Positions 42,622-51,141 of a DNA stretch of 64,000 nt are shown in pieces (within the stretch, counting starts at the first letter, position 1; every line of letters begins with the position of its first letter). The notes under the pieces are model-generated. The model saw only the letters and a list, made by a program, of their open reading frames with translations, had not been told where the DNA came from and did no database searches. Source of the stretch: Streptomyces sp. 1222.5 (lineage in GTDB: Bacteria > Actinomycetota > Actinomycetes > Streptomycetales > Streptomycetaceae); contig NZ_FNSZ01000001.1 of the NCBI RefSeq assembly GCF_900105245.1, positions 4,710,001-4,774,000 on the forward strand, in the 5' to 3' direction. The position numbers were made by a program, and so were the translations under genes.

Positions 42622-44577
42622 TCAGTCCTCGCTGGACGCCGCCGGGAGCTTGGTCTGGATGAGGTCCATGACCGTGGAGTCGGTCAGCGTGGTGACGTCA
42701 CCGAGCTGACGGTTCTCGGCCACGTCGCGCAGCAGACGGCGCATGATCTTGCCGGAGCGGGTCTTCGGCAGCTCCGCCACCGGAAGGATCCGCCTGGGCT
42801 TGGCGATCGGCCCGAGCGTCGCGCCCACGTGGTCGCGCAGCTCGCCGACGAGCGCCTTGGTCTCCGCGGCCGTGCCCCGCAGGATCACGAAGGCGACGAT
42901 CGCCTGGCCGGTGGTCTCGTCGGCGGCGCCGACGACGGCCGCCTCGGCGACCGACGGGTGCGAGACGAGCGCCGACTCCACCTCGGTGGTGGAGATGTTG
43001 TGCCCGGAGACGAGCATGACGTCGTCGACCCGGCCCAGCAGCCAGATGTCCCCGTCGTCGTCCTTCTTCGCACCGTCACCGGCGAAGTACTTGCCCTCGA
43101 AGCGGGACCAGTAGGTGTCGAGGAAACGCTGGTCGTCGCCCCAGATGGTGCGAAGCATCGACGGCCACGGCTCGGTCAGCACCAGGTAGCCACCGCCGCC
43201 GTGGGGCACCTCGTGCGCCTCGTCGTCGACCACCGTCGCGCTGATGCCGGGCAGCGGGCGCTGCGCCGAACCGGGCTTGGCCTCGGTGACGCCGGGCAGC
43301 GGCGAGATCATCATCGCGCCGGTCTCGGTCTGCCACCAGGTGTCCACGACGGGCGTCCGGTCGGCGCCGATGTGCTTGCGGTACCAGATCCACGCCTCGG
43401 GGTTGATGGGCTCGCCGACCGATCCGAGCACCCGCAGGCTGCCGAGGTCGAACTTGGCGGGGATGTCGTCGCCCCACTTCATGAACGTCCGGATCGCGGT
43501 GGGCGCGGTGTAGAGGATCGTCACGCCGTACTTCTGCACGATCTCCCAGAACCGCCCCTGGTGCGGGGTGTCCGGCGTGCCCTCGTACATCACCTGCGTC
43601 GCGCCGTTGGCCAGCGGGCCGTAGACGATGTAGGAGTGCCCGGTCACCCAGCCGACGTCGGCCGTGCACCAGTACACGTCCGTCTCCGGCTTGAGGTCGA
43701 AGACCGCCCAGTGGGTGTACGCCGTCTGGGTGAGGTAGCCGCCGGAGGTGTGCAGGATGCCCTTGGGCTTCCCGGTGGTGCCGGAGGTGTAGAGGATGAA
43801 CAGCGGGTGCTCCGCCTCGAACGCCTCCGGGGTGTGCTCGGCGGACTGCCGGCCGACGAGCTCGTGCCACCAGGTGTCGCGCTCGCCGTTCCAGGCCACG
43901 TCCTGCCCCGTACGGCGCACCACGAGCACGTGCTCGACGTTGCCCGCCTTCGCGACCGCCTCGTCGACGGCCGGCTTCAGCGCGGACGGCTTGCCGCGCC
44001 GGTAGCCGCCGTCGGACGTGATGACGACCTTGGCGTCCGCGTCCTGGATGCGGGTCGCGAGCGCGTCCGCCGAGAAGCCGCCGAAGACGACCGAGTGCGC
44101 GGCGCCGATGCGGGCCGAGGCCAGCATCGCGATCGCCGTCTCCGGGATCATCGGCATGTAGATGGCGACCCGGTCGCCCTTGCGGACGCCCAGCTCCAGA
44201 AGGGCGTTGGCGGCCTTGGAGACCTCGTCCTTCAGCTCCGCGTAGGTGATCGCGCGGCTGTCACCGGGCTCACCCTCGAAGTGGATGGCGACGCGGTCCC
44301 CGTGCCCGGCCTCCACATGCCGGTCCACGCAGTTGTACGCGACGTTCAGCTCGCCGTCCTTGAACCACTTGGCGAACGGCGGGTTCGACCAGTCCAGCGT
44401 CTCGGTCGGCTCCTTGGCCCAGGTCAGCCGGCGGGCCTGCTCGGCCCAGAAGCCGAGCCTGTCAGCCTTGGCCTGTTCGTACGCCTCCGCGGTGACATTG
44501 GCGTGCGCGGCCAGGTCGGCGGGCGGCGCGAACCTGCGTTCTTCCTTGAGCAGGTTGGCCAGGCTCTCGTTGCTCAC
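42622..44577 (-). CDS. acs: Acetyl-CoA synthetase
   Basis: 651 aa from the GTG at 44577, which follows AAAGGGAGAT. The AMP-binding P-loop YTSGTTGKPKGI, TWWQTETGAMM, and the C-terminal PKTRSGKIMRRLLR with the acetylation-controlled Lys are all present. It makes acetyl-CoA from acetate, ATP and CoA. Full length for the family. The gene is monocistronic between the terminator and the SulP-carbonic anhydrase fusion. From memory the S. coelicolor counterpart is acsA (SCO3563). Confidence 0.95.
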   Translation of the reverse strand: MSNESLANLLKEERRFAPPADLAAHANVTAEAYEQAKADRLGFWAEQARRLTWAKEPTETLDWSNPPFAKWFKDGELNVAYNCVDRHVEAGHGDRVAIHFEGEPGDSRAITYAELKDEVSKAANALLELGVRKGDRVAIYMPMIPETAIAMLASARIGAAHSVVFGGFSADALATRIQDADAKVVITSDGGYRRGKPSALKPAVDEAVAKAGNVEHVLVVRRTGQDVAWNGERDTWWHELVGRQSAEHTPEAFEAEHPLFILYTSGTTGKPKGILHTSGGYLTQTAYTHWAVFDLKPETDVYWCTADVGWVTGHSYIVYGPLANGATQVMYEGTPDTPHQGRFWEIVQKYGVTILYTAPTAIRTFMKWGDDIPAKFDLGSLRVLGSVGEPINPEAWIWYRKHIGADRTPVVDTWWQTETGAMMISPLPGVTEAKPGSAQRPLPGISATVVDDEAHEVPHGGGGYLVLTEPWPSMLRTIWGDDQRFLDTYWSRFEGKYFAGDGAKKDDDGDIWLLGRVDDVMLVSGHNISTTEVESALVSHPSVAEAAVVGAADETTGQAIVAFVILRGTAAETKALVGELRDHVGATLGPIAKPRRILPVAELPKTRSGKIMRRLLRDVAENRQLGDVTTLTDSTVMDLIQTKLPAASSED

Positions 44578-44694
44578 GACATCTCCCTTTCCAAGGGTGT
44601 CCGTTGTGTCCCAGGCCACAGCTCATCAGACGCGGGGGTGCGATGACAAGGGTCGACCGAAAAATTGGTTTAGACCTGTCCGGCGGTGCACCGC

Positions 44695-47259
44695 TCACGC
44701 CGGACTGCGTGCCTCCTTCTCCTGCTCGGCGGCCCCTTCCACGATCCCCTCCACGCCGTGTTCGAAGCCCGCCCCCGCTCCCGGGGCGACCCCTGCCGGA
44801 GGGTCCTCCGTGACGCCCTCGAACACCCTGCCCCCTTCCGTTCCCGTCAGCAGATACGCCTGCGCCTCGCCCACGTGGAAGTACATCCCGTGCAGCTCCA
44901 GACCGCCGCCGGCCAGCGCCCGGGCGACCGTCGGGTGCGCCCGCAGATGATCCAGCTGCTGGACCACATTGGTCAGGCACAGCTCCTCCACCGCGTCCGC
45001 GGTCGCCCGCCCGGCCAGCCGGGGCCGGGCGCGGCGGTCTCCGGCCATCCGCGCGAGGCTCGGCACACCGTGCCGCAGCCAGCGCCGCAGCGGGGTGTCC
45101 CCACCGACGGCGCCCCCGCCCGCACTGTCCCCGCCGACAACGCCCTCGCCCGAGCGGACGCCGTCCGAGCCGACACCGCCCGTGCGGCCCGCGTCCGTAG
45201 CGCCGGTGCCGGCGCTGTCCCCGTCCGCGGTGCCCGCTCCCGTGGTGCCCGCGTCCGTGTCCCCGTCCGTGGTCTCCGCGGCCAGCAGCGCGTGCATCGC
45301 CCCGCAACCGGAGTGTCCGCACACGGTGATGGAGCGCACCCCCAGTACGTCCACCGCGTAATCGATGGCCGCCGCGACCGAGTCGTCGCCGTGCTCCTCG
45401 CCCGGCGGCGGCACCAGATTGCCGACGTTGCGGACGACGAACAGATCGCCGGGACCACTGGCGGTGATCATCGACGTGATGAGCCGGGAATCGGCGCAGG
45501 TGAGGAAGAGCTGGGAGGGCCGCTGGCCCTCCCGGGCGAGCCGCGCCAGCTCCTTGCGCACCAGCGGCGCGGTGTTCCGCTGGAACGAGCTGATGCCACG
45601 GGCCAGTTCCCCCCTCGCCGCGCGCCCTTCCGGCGCGCGGGCACTCTGCGCCCCGGCGACGCAGGACTGATGGTTGCGCCAGGGCGTCCAGGGGCCGCAC
45701 CGGCAGCCGGCGTGCGTGGCCGGCTCGGCGGTCCGGATTCCCCCGCGCCGGCCCGACAGCTCGGCCGTGCCGCCCCGTGCGGTGTGGGTGTTGCGCCAGT
45801 CCTGCAGTGACTCGTACGCCGCGTGGTCCATGAACGACCCGCTCAGTTCCACGACGGCGTGGGCGCCTTGGGGTACGAGATGCAGGGCTCTGCTGAGCCG
45901 GGGAACGGCGAGGAACGTCAACTGGCCCCGGACGCGTACGTGATGGACTCCCTTCGTCTCTTCGTGGGTGATGCGGGTGCGGGTGAGTCGGTGCAGGGCG
46001 ACGGCGACCGCCACGGCGACCCCGAGGAGCACGCCCTCCAGGACGCCGAAGGACACCACGCCGAGGGTGGTCACGACGTAGACCGGCACCTCACGGTGGC
46101 GCGTCACCGTGCGGATGTGGTGCAGGGACACCATCTGGATGCCGACGGCCATCACCAGGGCGGCGAGGGAGGCGAGCGGGATCGCCTCCAGGAGTGGGAC
46201 CATCAGCAGCGCGGCTGCTACTACGAGAACGCCGTGCAGCATCGTGGAGTTCCGGCTGACGGCACCCGCGTTCACATTCGCCGTGCTGCGCACGGCCACC
46301 CCCGCGACCGGCAGTCCGCCGAGCGCCCCGGAGAGGATGTTGGCGGCACCCTGGCCCAGCAGTTCCCGGTCCAGGTCGGACCGGCCGACGCGGGACTGGG
46401 CGCCGGGCCGCGCCGCGACCAGCTTGTCCACGGCCACCGCGCCGAGCAGCGACTGCACGCTGCACACCAGGGTGGTGGTGAGCACGGCGGCCACGAGGCC
46501 GAGCACCGGGCCGTCGGGCAGCCCGGCCAGCGCGTGGCTGCTCCAGGACGGCAGGCCGACCCGGGGCAGGGACAGCCCGGTCAGGGCGGCGGTCCCGGTG
46601 GCCCCGGCGACCGCGACGAGTGCGGCCGGCACCTTGCGCAGCCCCCGTCCGACGCGGCCGGGCAGACGCGGCCAAGTCAGCAGCAGGGCCAGCGTCAGCA
46701 CGCTCACGAACACGGCGGCCGGCTGTACACGGGCCAACTGGGTTGGCAGTGCGCGCAGGTTGGCGAGGACGGAGCTGTCCGGACTGCCGCCGAGGACGAT
46801 GTGCAGCTGGGCCACGGCGATGGTGATGCCGATGCCGGCGAGCATGCCGTGCACCACGGCCGGGCTGACGGCGAGCGCGCCGCGTGCCACGCGCAGACAG
46901 CCGAGGCCGAGCTGGGCGAGACCGGCGAGGACGGTGATGCCGCAGGTGGCCCGCCAGCCGTACTGGAGGATCAGGTCCGCGGTGACGACGGTGAGTCCGG
47001 CGGCGGGCCCGCTGACCTGCAGCGGGCAGCCGCCGATCCGGCCGGCGACGATTCCGCCCACGGCGGCGGCGACCAGGCCGGCCTGGAGCGGGGCGCCGGT
47101 GGCGAGGGCGATACCGAGGGACAGCGGCAGGGCGATCAGGAAGACCGCGACGGCCGCGGACACGTCGGCGCCCTCGACCGCGAGGCGGTGGCGCCCCGGT
47201 GCGGGGTCGGGCGGTGGCGGGGAGTGCTCGGTGTGAGGGGGTGCGCAGGCTGATGACAT
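44695..47259 (-). CDS. SulP transporter-carbonic anhydrase fusion
   Basis: 854 aa. An N-terminal SulP transporter (about 1-420, ten to fourteen helices, start VAVFLIALPLSLGIALATGA) and a STAS domain (about 430-500) are followed by a beta-carbonic anhydrase with zinc ligands in TCADSR and CGHSGCGAM. Fusions of this type take up bicarbonate and equilibrate it with CO2. Unusually, a ~60-residue Gly/Asp/Thr-rich stretch interrupts the anhydrase between LLAAETT and PLRRWLRH (DNA 45105-45275). It is a single gene with an AT-rich upstream region shared with a divergent lipoprotein gene. Confidence 0.88.
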   Translation of the reverse strand: MSSACAPPHTEHSPPPPDPAPGRHRLAVEGADVSAAVAVFLIALPLSLGIALATGAPLQAGLVAAAVGGIVAGRIGGCPLQVSGPAAGLTVVTADLILQYGWRATCGITVLAGLAQLGLGCLRVARGALAVSPAVVHGMLAGIGITIAVAQLHIVLGGSPDSSVLANLRALPTQLARVQPAAVFVSVLTLALLLTWPRLPGRVGRGLRKVPAALVAVAGATGTAALTGLSLPRVGLPSWSSHALAGLPDGPVLGLVAAVLTTTLVCSVQSLLGAVAVDKLVAARPGAQSRVGRSDLDRELLGQGAANILSGALGGLPVAGVAVRSTANVNAGAVSRNSTMLHGVLVVAAALLMVPLLEAIPLASLAALVMAVGIQMVSLHHIRTVTRHREVPVYVVTTLGVVSFGVLEGVLLGVAVAVAVALHRLTRTRITHEETKGVHHVRVRGQLTFLAVPRLSRALHLVPQGAHAVVELSGSFMDHAAYESLQDWRNTHTARGGTAELSGRRGGIRTAEPATHAGCRCGPWTPWRNHQSCVAGAQSARAPEGRAARGELARGISSFQRNTAPLVRKELARLAREGQRPSQLFLTCADSRLITSMITASGPGDLFVVRNVGNLVPPPGEEHGDDSVAAAIDYAVDVLGVRSITVCGHSGCGAMHALLAAETTDGDTDAGTTGAGTADGDSAGTGATDAGRTGGVGSDGVRSGEGVVGGDSAGGGAVGGDTPLRRWLRHGVPSLARMAGDRRARPRLAGRATADAVEELCLTNVVQQLDHLRAHPTVARALAGGGLELHGMYFHVGEAQAYLLTGTEGGRVFEGVTEDPPAGVAPGAGAGFEHGVEGIVEGAAEQEKEARSPA

Positions 47260-47598
47260 GTTCCCGTCTCCTCCGGGGCGGCGCGGTCGCGGACTGGTTG
47301 GGGCCCCCGTCCATGGGTGGGGCTCGGTCGCGGCCGTGGGTCACGGCGTGCAGCGGCGGGATGGATCAACGCTCGGTAAATGAACCGTAATGCCACGTAA
47401 AGACAATGCATAACTTTCCGGGGCAAATGGCGCATTCAGTCACCCAGCCGAGCGAAGTAATCATTTGATCGGCTTGTCGTACTAATTCCTTCTCGGTCCC
47501 GTGCGACCTTGGCGGCGCTGTCGGTGCAAGCCCGGCACACGCGCACAAATGACCCATGGTCAGCGTGTGCCTGAGAGAAGGAAGAAGGTGGGCGGAAC
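47260..47598. promoter_or_regulatory. Divergent AT-richer promoter region
   Basis: 339 bp between the SulP fusion and the deacetylase-like lipoprotein. The middle (about 47380-47490) is clearly lower in GC than anything nearby, for example AAAGACAATGCATAAC. It should hold both promoters. I see no convincing palindrome or RNA family. Confidence 0.45.
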
Positions 47599-48861
47599 AT
47601 GGCCGCCACCCAGAGGATCGCCGTCGGCGCCACGGTCGCCGCGGCCTGTGCCGCGTCGCTCGCCGGCTGCGCGACCGGCTCCAACGCGTCGAAGGAAGGG
47701 GTGTCAGGACCGAAGGGGGCGCCCGCGCCCCAGAGTGTGGTCCGGCTGATCGGCGACGGATCCACCGCCTACACCGGTACCCAGCCGCACCTGCCCAGAC
47801 CCGAACGGCTGAAGCCCGGTCAGAAGCCCCCCCAGTTCGTCGTGTTCTCCTGGGACGGCGCCGGTGAGGACAGCCAGAAGCTGTTCTCGCACTTCCGCAA
47901 GGTCGCCAAGGAGAACCACGCGACCATGACGTACTTTCTCAGCGGCGTGTACATGCTCCCCAAGGAGAAGCGGAACCTGTACAAGCCGCCGCAGCACTCA
48001 CCGGGCAGCTCCGACATCGGCTTCAACGACGAGCAGGGCATCGCCGACACCCTCAAGCAGGTACGACTGGCCTGGCTGGAGGGCAACGAGATCGGCACCC
48101 ACTTCAACGGCCACTTCTGCGGGCCCGAGGGCGGCGTCGGCACCTGGTCGGTGGACGAGTGGAAGAGCGAGATCGCCCAGGCCAAGCAGTTCGTCAAGAA
48201 CTGGAAGACCAACACCGGCATGACGCAGGCGGCGGCCCTGCCCTTCGACTACGACAAGGAGCTGATCGGCGCCCGCACCCCCTGCCTCGAAGGGCGGAAG
48301 AACTTCACCGAGGCCGCCCGCCGGCTCGGCTTCCGCTACGACTCCAGCGGTGTCGACGACCAGCTCTGGCCCAAGAAGAAGGAGGGGCTGTGGGATCTGT
48401 CCATGCAGCTGGTGCCCTTCCCCGGCCACACCTTCGAGCAGCTGACCATGGACTACAACTTCATGGCCAGCCAGTCCGGCACCGAGACCCAGGGCGACCC
48501 GGACATGTACGACTACTGGGGCGACCAGATGCGCGACGGCCTGATCAAGGGCTTCTACCGGGCCTATGACGGCAACCGCGCGCCCCTGGTCATCGGCAAC
48601 CACTTCGAGTCCTGGAACGGCGGCACCTACATGCGCGCCGTCGAGGAGGTCGTACGGGAGGTGTGCAACAAGCCCGACGTGCGCTGCGTGTCCTTCCATC
48701 AGCTGGCCGACTGGCTGGACGCCCAGGACCCGGGGACCCTGCAGAAGATGCGCACCCTCAAGGTGGGCGAGGCGCCCCGGCAGGGCTGGGCGTCCTTCCT
48801 CTCCGGACGCCCGGCCCCGGCGCCCAAGGGCGTCCCCGGGGCGCCGGCCGTCAGGCAGTAG
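47599..48861 (+). CDS. Polysaccharide-deacetylase-like lipoprotein
   Basis: 420 aa. The signal peptide has lipobox LAGC (Cys24). A NodB-like fold is suggested by FVVFSWDGAGED at the position of the TFDDG motif and GTHFNGHF as the His-x3-His metal pair, plus a late SWNGGTY region. The first motif keeps one Asp but not the pair, so classical metal-dependent deacetylation is uncertain. It is exported and membrane-bound, perhaps acting on wall or capsule sugars. It is preceded by GAAGAAGG and stands alone, converging on the MinD-like gene with a 3-nt gap. Confidence 0.75.
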   Translation: MAATQRIAVGATVAAACAASLAGCATGSNASKEGVSGPKGAPAPQSVVRLIGDGSTAYTGTQPHLPRPERLKPGQKPPQFVVFSWDGAGEDSQKLFSHFRKVAKENHATMTYFLSGVYMLPKEKRNLYKPPQHSPGSSDIGFNDEQGIADTLKQVRLAWLEGNEIGTHFNGHFCGPEGGVGTWSVDEWKSEIAQAKQFVKNWKTNTGMTQAAALPFDYDKELIGARTPCLEGRKNFTEAARRLGFRYDSSGVDDQLWPKKKEGLWDLSMQLVPFPGHTFEQLTMDYNFMASQSGTETQGDPDMYDYWGDQMRDGLIKGFYRAYDGNRAPLVIGNHFESWNGGTYMRAVEEVVREVCNKPDVRCVSFHQLADWLDAQDPGTLQKMRTLKVGEAPRQGWASFLSGRPAPAPKGVPGAPAVRQ

Positions 48862-48864
48862 GCG

Positions 48865-49845
48865 TCAGACCGCGGCCGCCACGCCCTCGCGGAGCACGAA
48901 CCCGGGGTCGACCTGCGCCGCCAGGTCGACCCCGGTGCGCTCGTTGCCCCACGCCTCGGCGTTGCGCAGGTGGAAGTGCACCATCTGGCGGGTGTACCGC
49001 TCCCAGTCGCGCAGGGCGTACGTGGCGTCGGCGGTGGCGCGCAGGGTCTGCAGGGCGCCGGCGTTGGCCTCCTCCAGGAGGTCGAAGCGGGGCGGGCGGC
49101 CCTTCTCCATGGCGCGCACCCAGTCCGAGCGCCCGACCGTCACCAGCAGGTCGTCCCCGACCTCCGCGCGCAGGAAGTCGACGTCGTCCTGCTCCTGGAT
49201 CTTGTTGCCGACGACCTTCAGGGCGACGCCGAAGTCGCGGGCGTACTCCTTGTACTGGCGGTAGACGGAGACCCCCTTCCGCGTCGGCTCGGCGACGAGG
49301 AACGTCATGTCGAACCGGGTGAACATCCCGGAGGCGAAGGAGTCCGAACCCGCGGTCATGTCGACCACCACGTACTCGTCGGGGCCGTCGACGAGGTGGT
49401 TCAGGAACAGCTCCACCGCTCCCGTCTTGGAGTGGTAGCAGGCGACCCCCAGGTCGGCTTCGGTGAAGGGGCCGGTGACCATCAGGCGGACGGCCCCGCC
49501 GTCGAGCTCCACGGGGCGCGCGCAGGCGTCGTAGATCGGGTTGGGCTCCCGCACCCGGACGAGCCGCGAACCCTCGCCGGGCGGGGTGGTCTTGATCATC
49601 GCCGAGGGCGAGGTGATCCGCTGGTTGCTGCCGCGCAGATGCTCCTTGATCTGCGGCAGCCGTTCACCCATCGCGGGCAGCGCGGCCGCCTCCGTCTCGT
49701 CGAGACCGAGGGCGGGGCCGAGGTGCTGGTTGATGTCCGCGTCGATCGCGACGACCGGGGCGCCGGCGGCCACGAGATGCCGGACGAAGAGGGAGGAGAG
49801 CGTGGTCTTGCCGCTGCCGCCCTTCCCGACGAAAGCAATTTTCAT
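48865..49845 (-). CDS. MinD/CooC-type ATP-binding protein
   Basis: 326 aa from the ATG at 49845; GTG two codons upstream is an alternative. The deviant Walker A is MKIAFVGKGGSGKTT, and a CooC-like VVDMTAGSDSFASGMF segment holds Walker B. CooC proteins load nickel, while related MinD proteins position factors. The C-terminal ~50 residues (QMVHFHLRNAEAWGNERTG) are additional. No metalloenzyme gene is adjacent. It is divergent from the Fic-like gene across 100 bp. Confidence 0.8.
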   Translation of the reverse strand: MKIAFVGKGGSGKTTLSSLFVRHLVAAGAPVVAIDADINQHLGPALGLDETEAAALPAMGERLPQIKEHLRGSNQRITSPSAMIKTTPPGEGSRLVRVREPNPIYDACARPVELDGGAVRLMVTGPFTEADLGVACYHSKTGAVELFLNHLVDGPDEYVVVDMTAGSDSFASGMFTRFDMTFLVAEPTRKGVSVYRQYKEYARDFGVALKVVGNKIQEQDDVDFLRAEVGDDLLVTVGRSDWVRAMEKGRPPRFDLLEEANAGALQTLRATADATYALRDWERYTRQMVHFHLRNAEAWGNERTGVDLAAQVDPGFVLREGVAAAV

Positions 49846-49934
49846 GTTCACCAAGCGTAGTCGGGTGATAGCTCTCGGTCGCAAGGGGGGTGAAGAAGAC
49901 CACTCCATCGTGGGGTCGGCCGTCGGGGTGCGTA

Positions 49935-49958
49935 CTGTCGTACTCATGAGTACGACAG
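49935..49958. promoter_or_regulatory. Perfect 24-bp palindrome centred on a start codon
   Basis: Half-site CTGTCGTACTCA is followed exactly by its reverse complement TGAGTACGACAG. The central ATG (49946-49948) is the probable start of the Fic-like gene. TACTGT (49933-49938) is placed 7 nt before the ATG as a -10 of a leaderless transcript. The divergent MinD-like gene starts 90 nt away. It is probably an operator; the protein is unknown. Confidence 0.7.
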
Positions 49959-50770
49959 GCGCGACCGCCGATCCGCTCGCGGCCCTGGGCTCACTGCCCG
50001 GCGTGCCCGAATCCGTGGAGTCCGTGCGCAAGGCCGTGGACCGGGTCTACGGGCACCGGATCATGCGGCGCCGCAGCAACGCGATCACCTCCGAGGCGGC
50101 CCTGCGCGGGGCCCGCGGTTCGGCCGCCCTGTCCGGCGCCGACTGGGCCCTGGAGGAGGTGCGGCGGCGTACCGACTTCGGTGCCGACGACGAGGCCCGT
50201 GTCGTCGGCGCCGCCCTGCGCCTGGGTGCCGAGGCCGGCCAGCTGCTCTCGATCTGGCGGCAGTCCCCGCTCCGGGTCCTGGCCCGGCTGCACCTGGTGG
50301 CCGCGGCGGACGGCGACGAGCGGGTGGGCAGGCCCCGCCAGGCCGGCGAGGCGGTGGACGAGCCGCTGATCGAGCTGCCGCTCCCGGACGCCGCCGAGGT
50401 CTCCGGCCGCCTCGAGGGGCTCGCCGGCCTGATCATCGCCGGCACGTCCGCGCCCGCCCTGGTCACGGCCGCCGTCGTGCACGGCGAACTGCTCGCGCTG
50501 CGCCCCTTCACGTCCCACAACGGCCTGGTGGCGCGCGCGGCCGAGCGGATCGTGCTGATCGGCAGCGGTCTCGACCCGAAGGCCGTCTGCTCGGCCGAGG
50601 TGGGGCACGCCGAACTGGGCCGCGCCTCCTACCTGGCCGCACTGGACGGGTACGTCTCCGGCACCCCGGAGGGCATGGCTGCCTGGATCGCCCACTGCGG
50701 CAGGGCCGTGGAGCTGGGAGTGCGCGAGTCCACGGCGGTGTGCGAGGCGCTGCAGCGCGGCGCGGCCTGA
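49946..50770 (+). CDS. Fic-like protein with degenerate active site
   Basis: 274 aa. The fold-level Fic pattern (helical, RPFTSHNGLVARAAER near residue 195) is recognisable. The catalytic motif HPFx[DE]GNGRxxR is not intact: the first His is Arg, [DE]GNGR is replaced by SHNGL, and only P-F, N-G and the last Arg survive. AMP transfer is therefore unlikely without other changes. S. coelicolor annotation, as I remember it, calls the counterpart (SCO3558 area) morphological differentiation-associated. Its ATG is inside the palindrome and probably leaderless. A terminator hairpin follows. Confidence 0.72.
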   Translation: MSTTGATADPLAALGSLPGVPESVESVRKAVDRVYGHRIMRRRSNAITSEAALRGARGSAALSGADWALEEVRRRTDFGADDEARVVGAALRLGAEAGQLLSIWRQSPLRVLARLHLVAAADGDERVGRPRQAGEAVDEPLIELPLPDAAEVSGRLEGLAGLIIAGTSAPALVTAAVVHGELLALRPFTSHNGLVARAAERIVLIGSGLDPKAVCSAEVGHAELGRASYLAALDGYVSGTPEGMAAWIAHCGRAVELGVRESTAVCEALQRGAA

Positions 50771-50792
50771 GAGAACTCCCCGGAAAAGGGTT

Positions 50793-50820
50793 GCGGCGGT
50801 ACGAGTCCTCGTACCGCCGC
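50793..50820 (+). terminator. Hairpin after the Fic-like gene
   Basis: A 13-bp complementary stem (50793-50805 with 50808-50820) begins 23 nt after the stop. The loop is two nt, so the innermost pair opens. The stem is GC-rich and has no T-run. Confidence 0.7.
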
Positions 50821-51141
50821 TGGCATGCTCACCGGGTTACCAAGCGTCCTCGATATGTGCCCATCAGGCCGGGGTGCTTTGCCCGTCCCTGGTGCGGCTG
50901 GCCCGTAATCGACGGGTCGACGTCGCGTGGGTGCTCGATGTTCATGCGGGGTCCGTGGGCCAAGTGCGTAGTGGTAGGTGATCCTCTCGGATGTCCTCTG
51001 GTCTCGCGGGCCTACCTTCTTTGTACCGCGAGCCCGGAGCAAGCGGAACCCCTGCCCGCACATCTTTACTTTCGGGTTCAAACAGGGGCGAAGCGGACGT
51101 CCCTCGCTGGGGTGCCCGGGCGTGCGCGGGAGGGGCGGGGG
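50821..51141. other. Unassigned gap with a possible 38-codon minus-strand ORF
   Basis: This stretch lies between two stops and is lower in GC than its neighbours. One minus-strand frame, 50829-50945 (38 aa, starts MNIEHPRDVDPS, ends GRLVTR), is possible, but it has no clear ribosome site. Segments such as GGTAGGTGATCC/GGGCCTACC suggest RNA structure. No known RNA family is recognised. Confidence 0.4.

Noticed and set aside
51060..51100. tRNA T-loop-like GGGTTCAAAC
   Set aside because: No acceptor stem, anticodon arm or CCA-end match around it.
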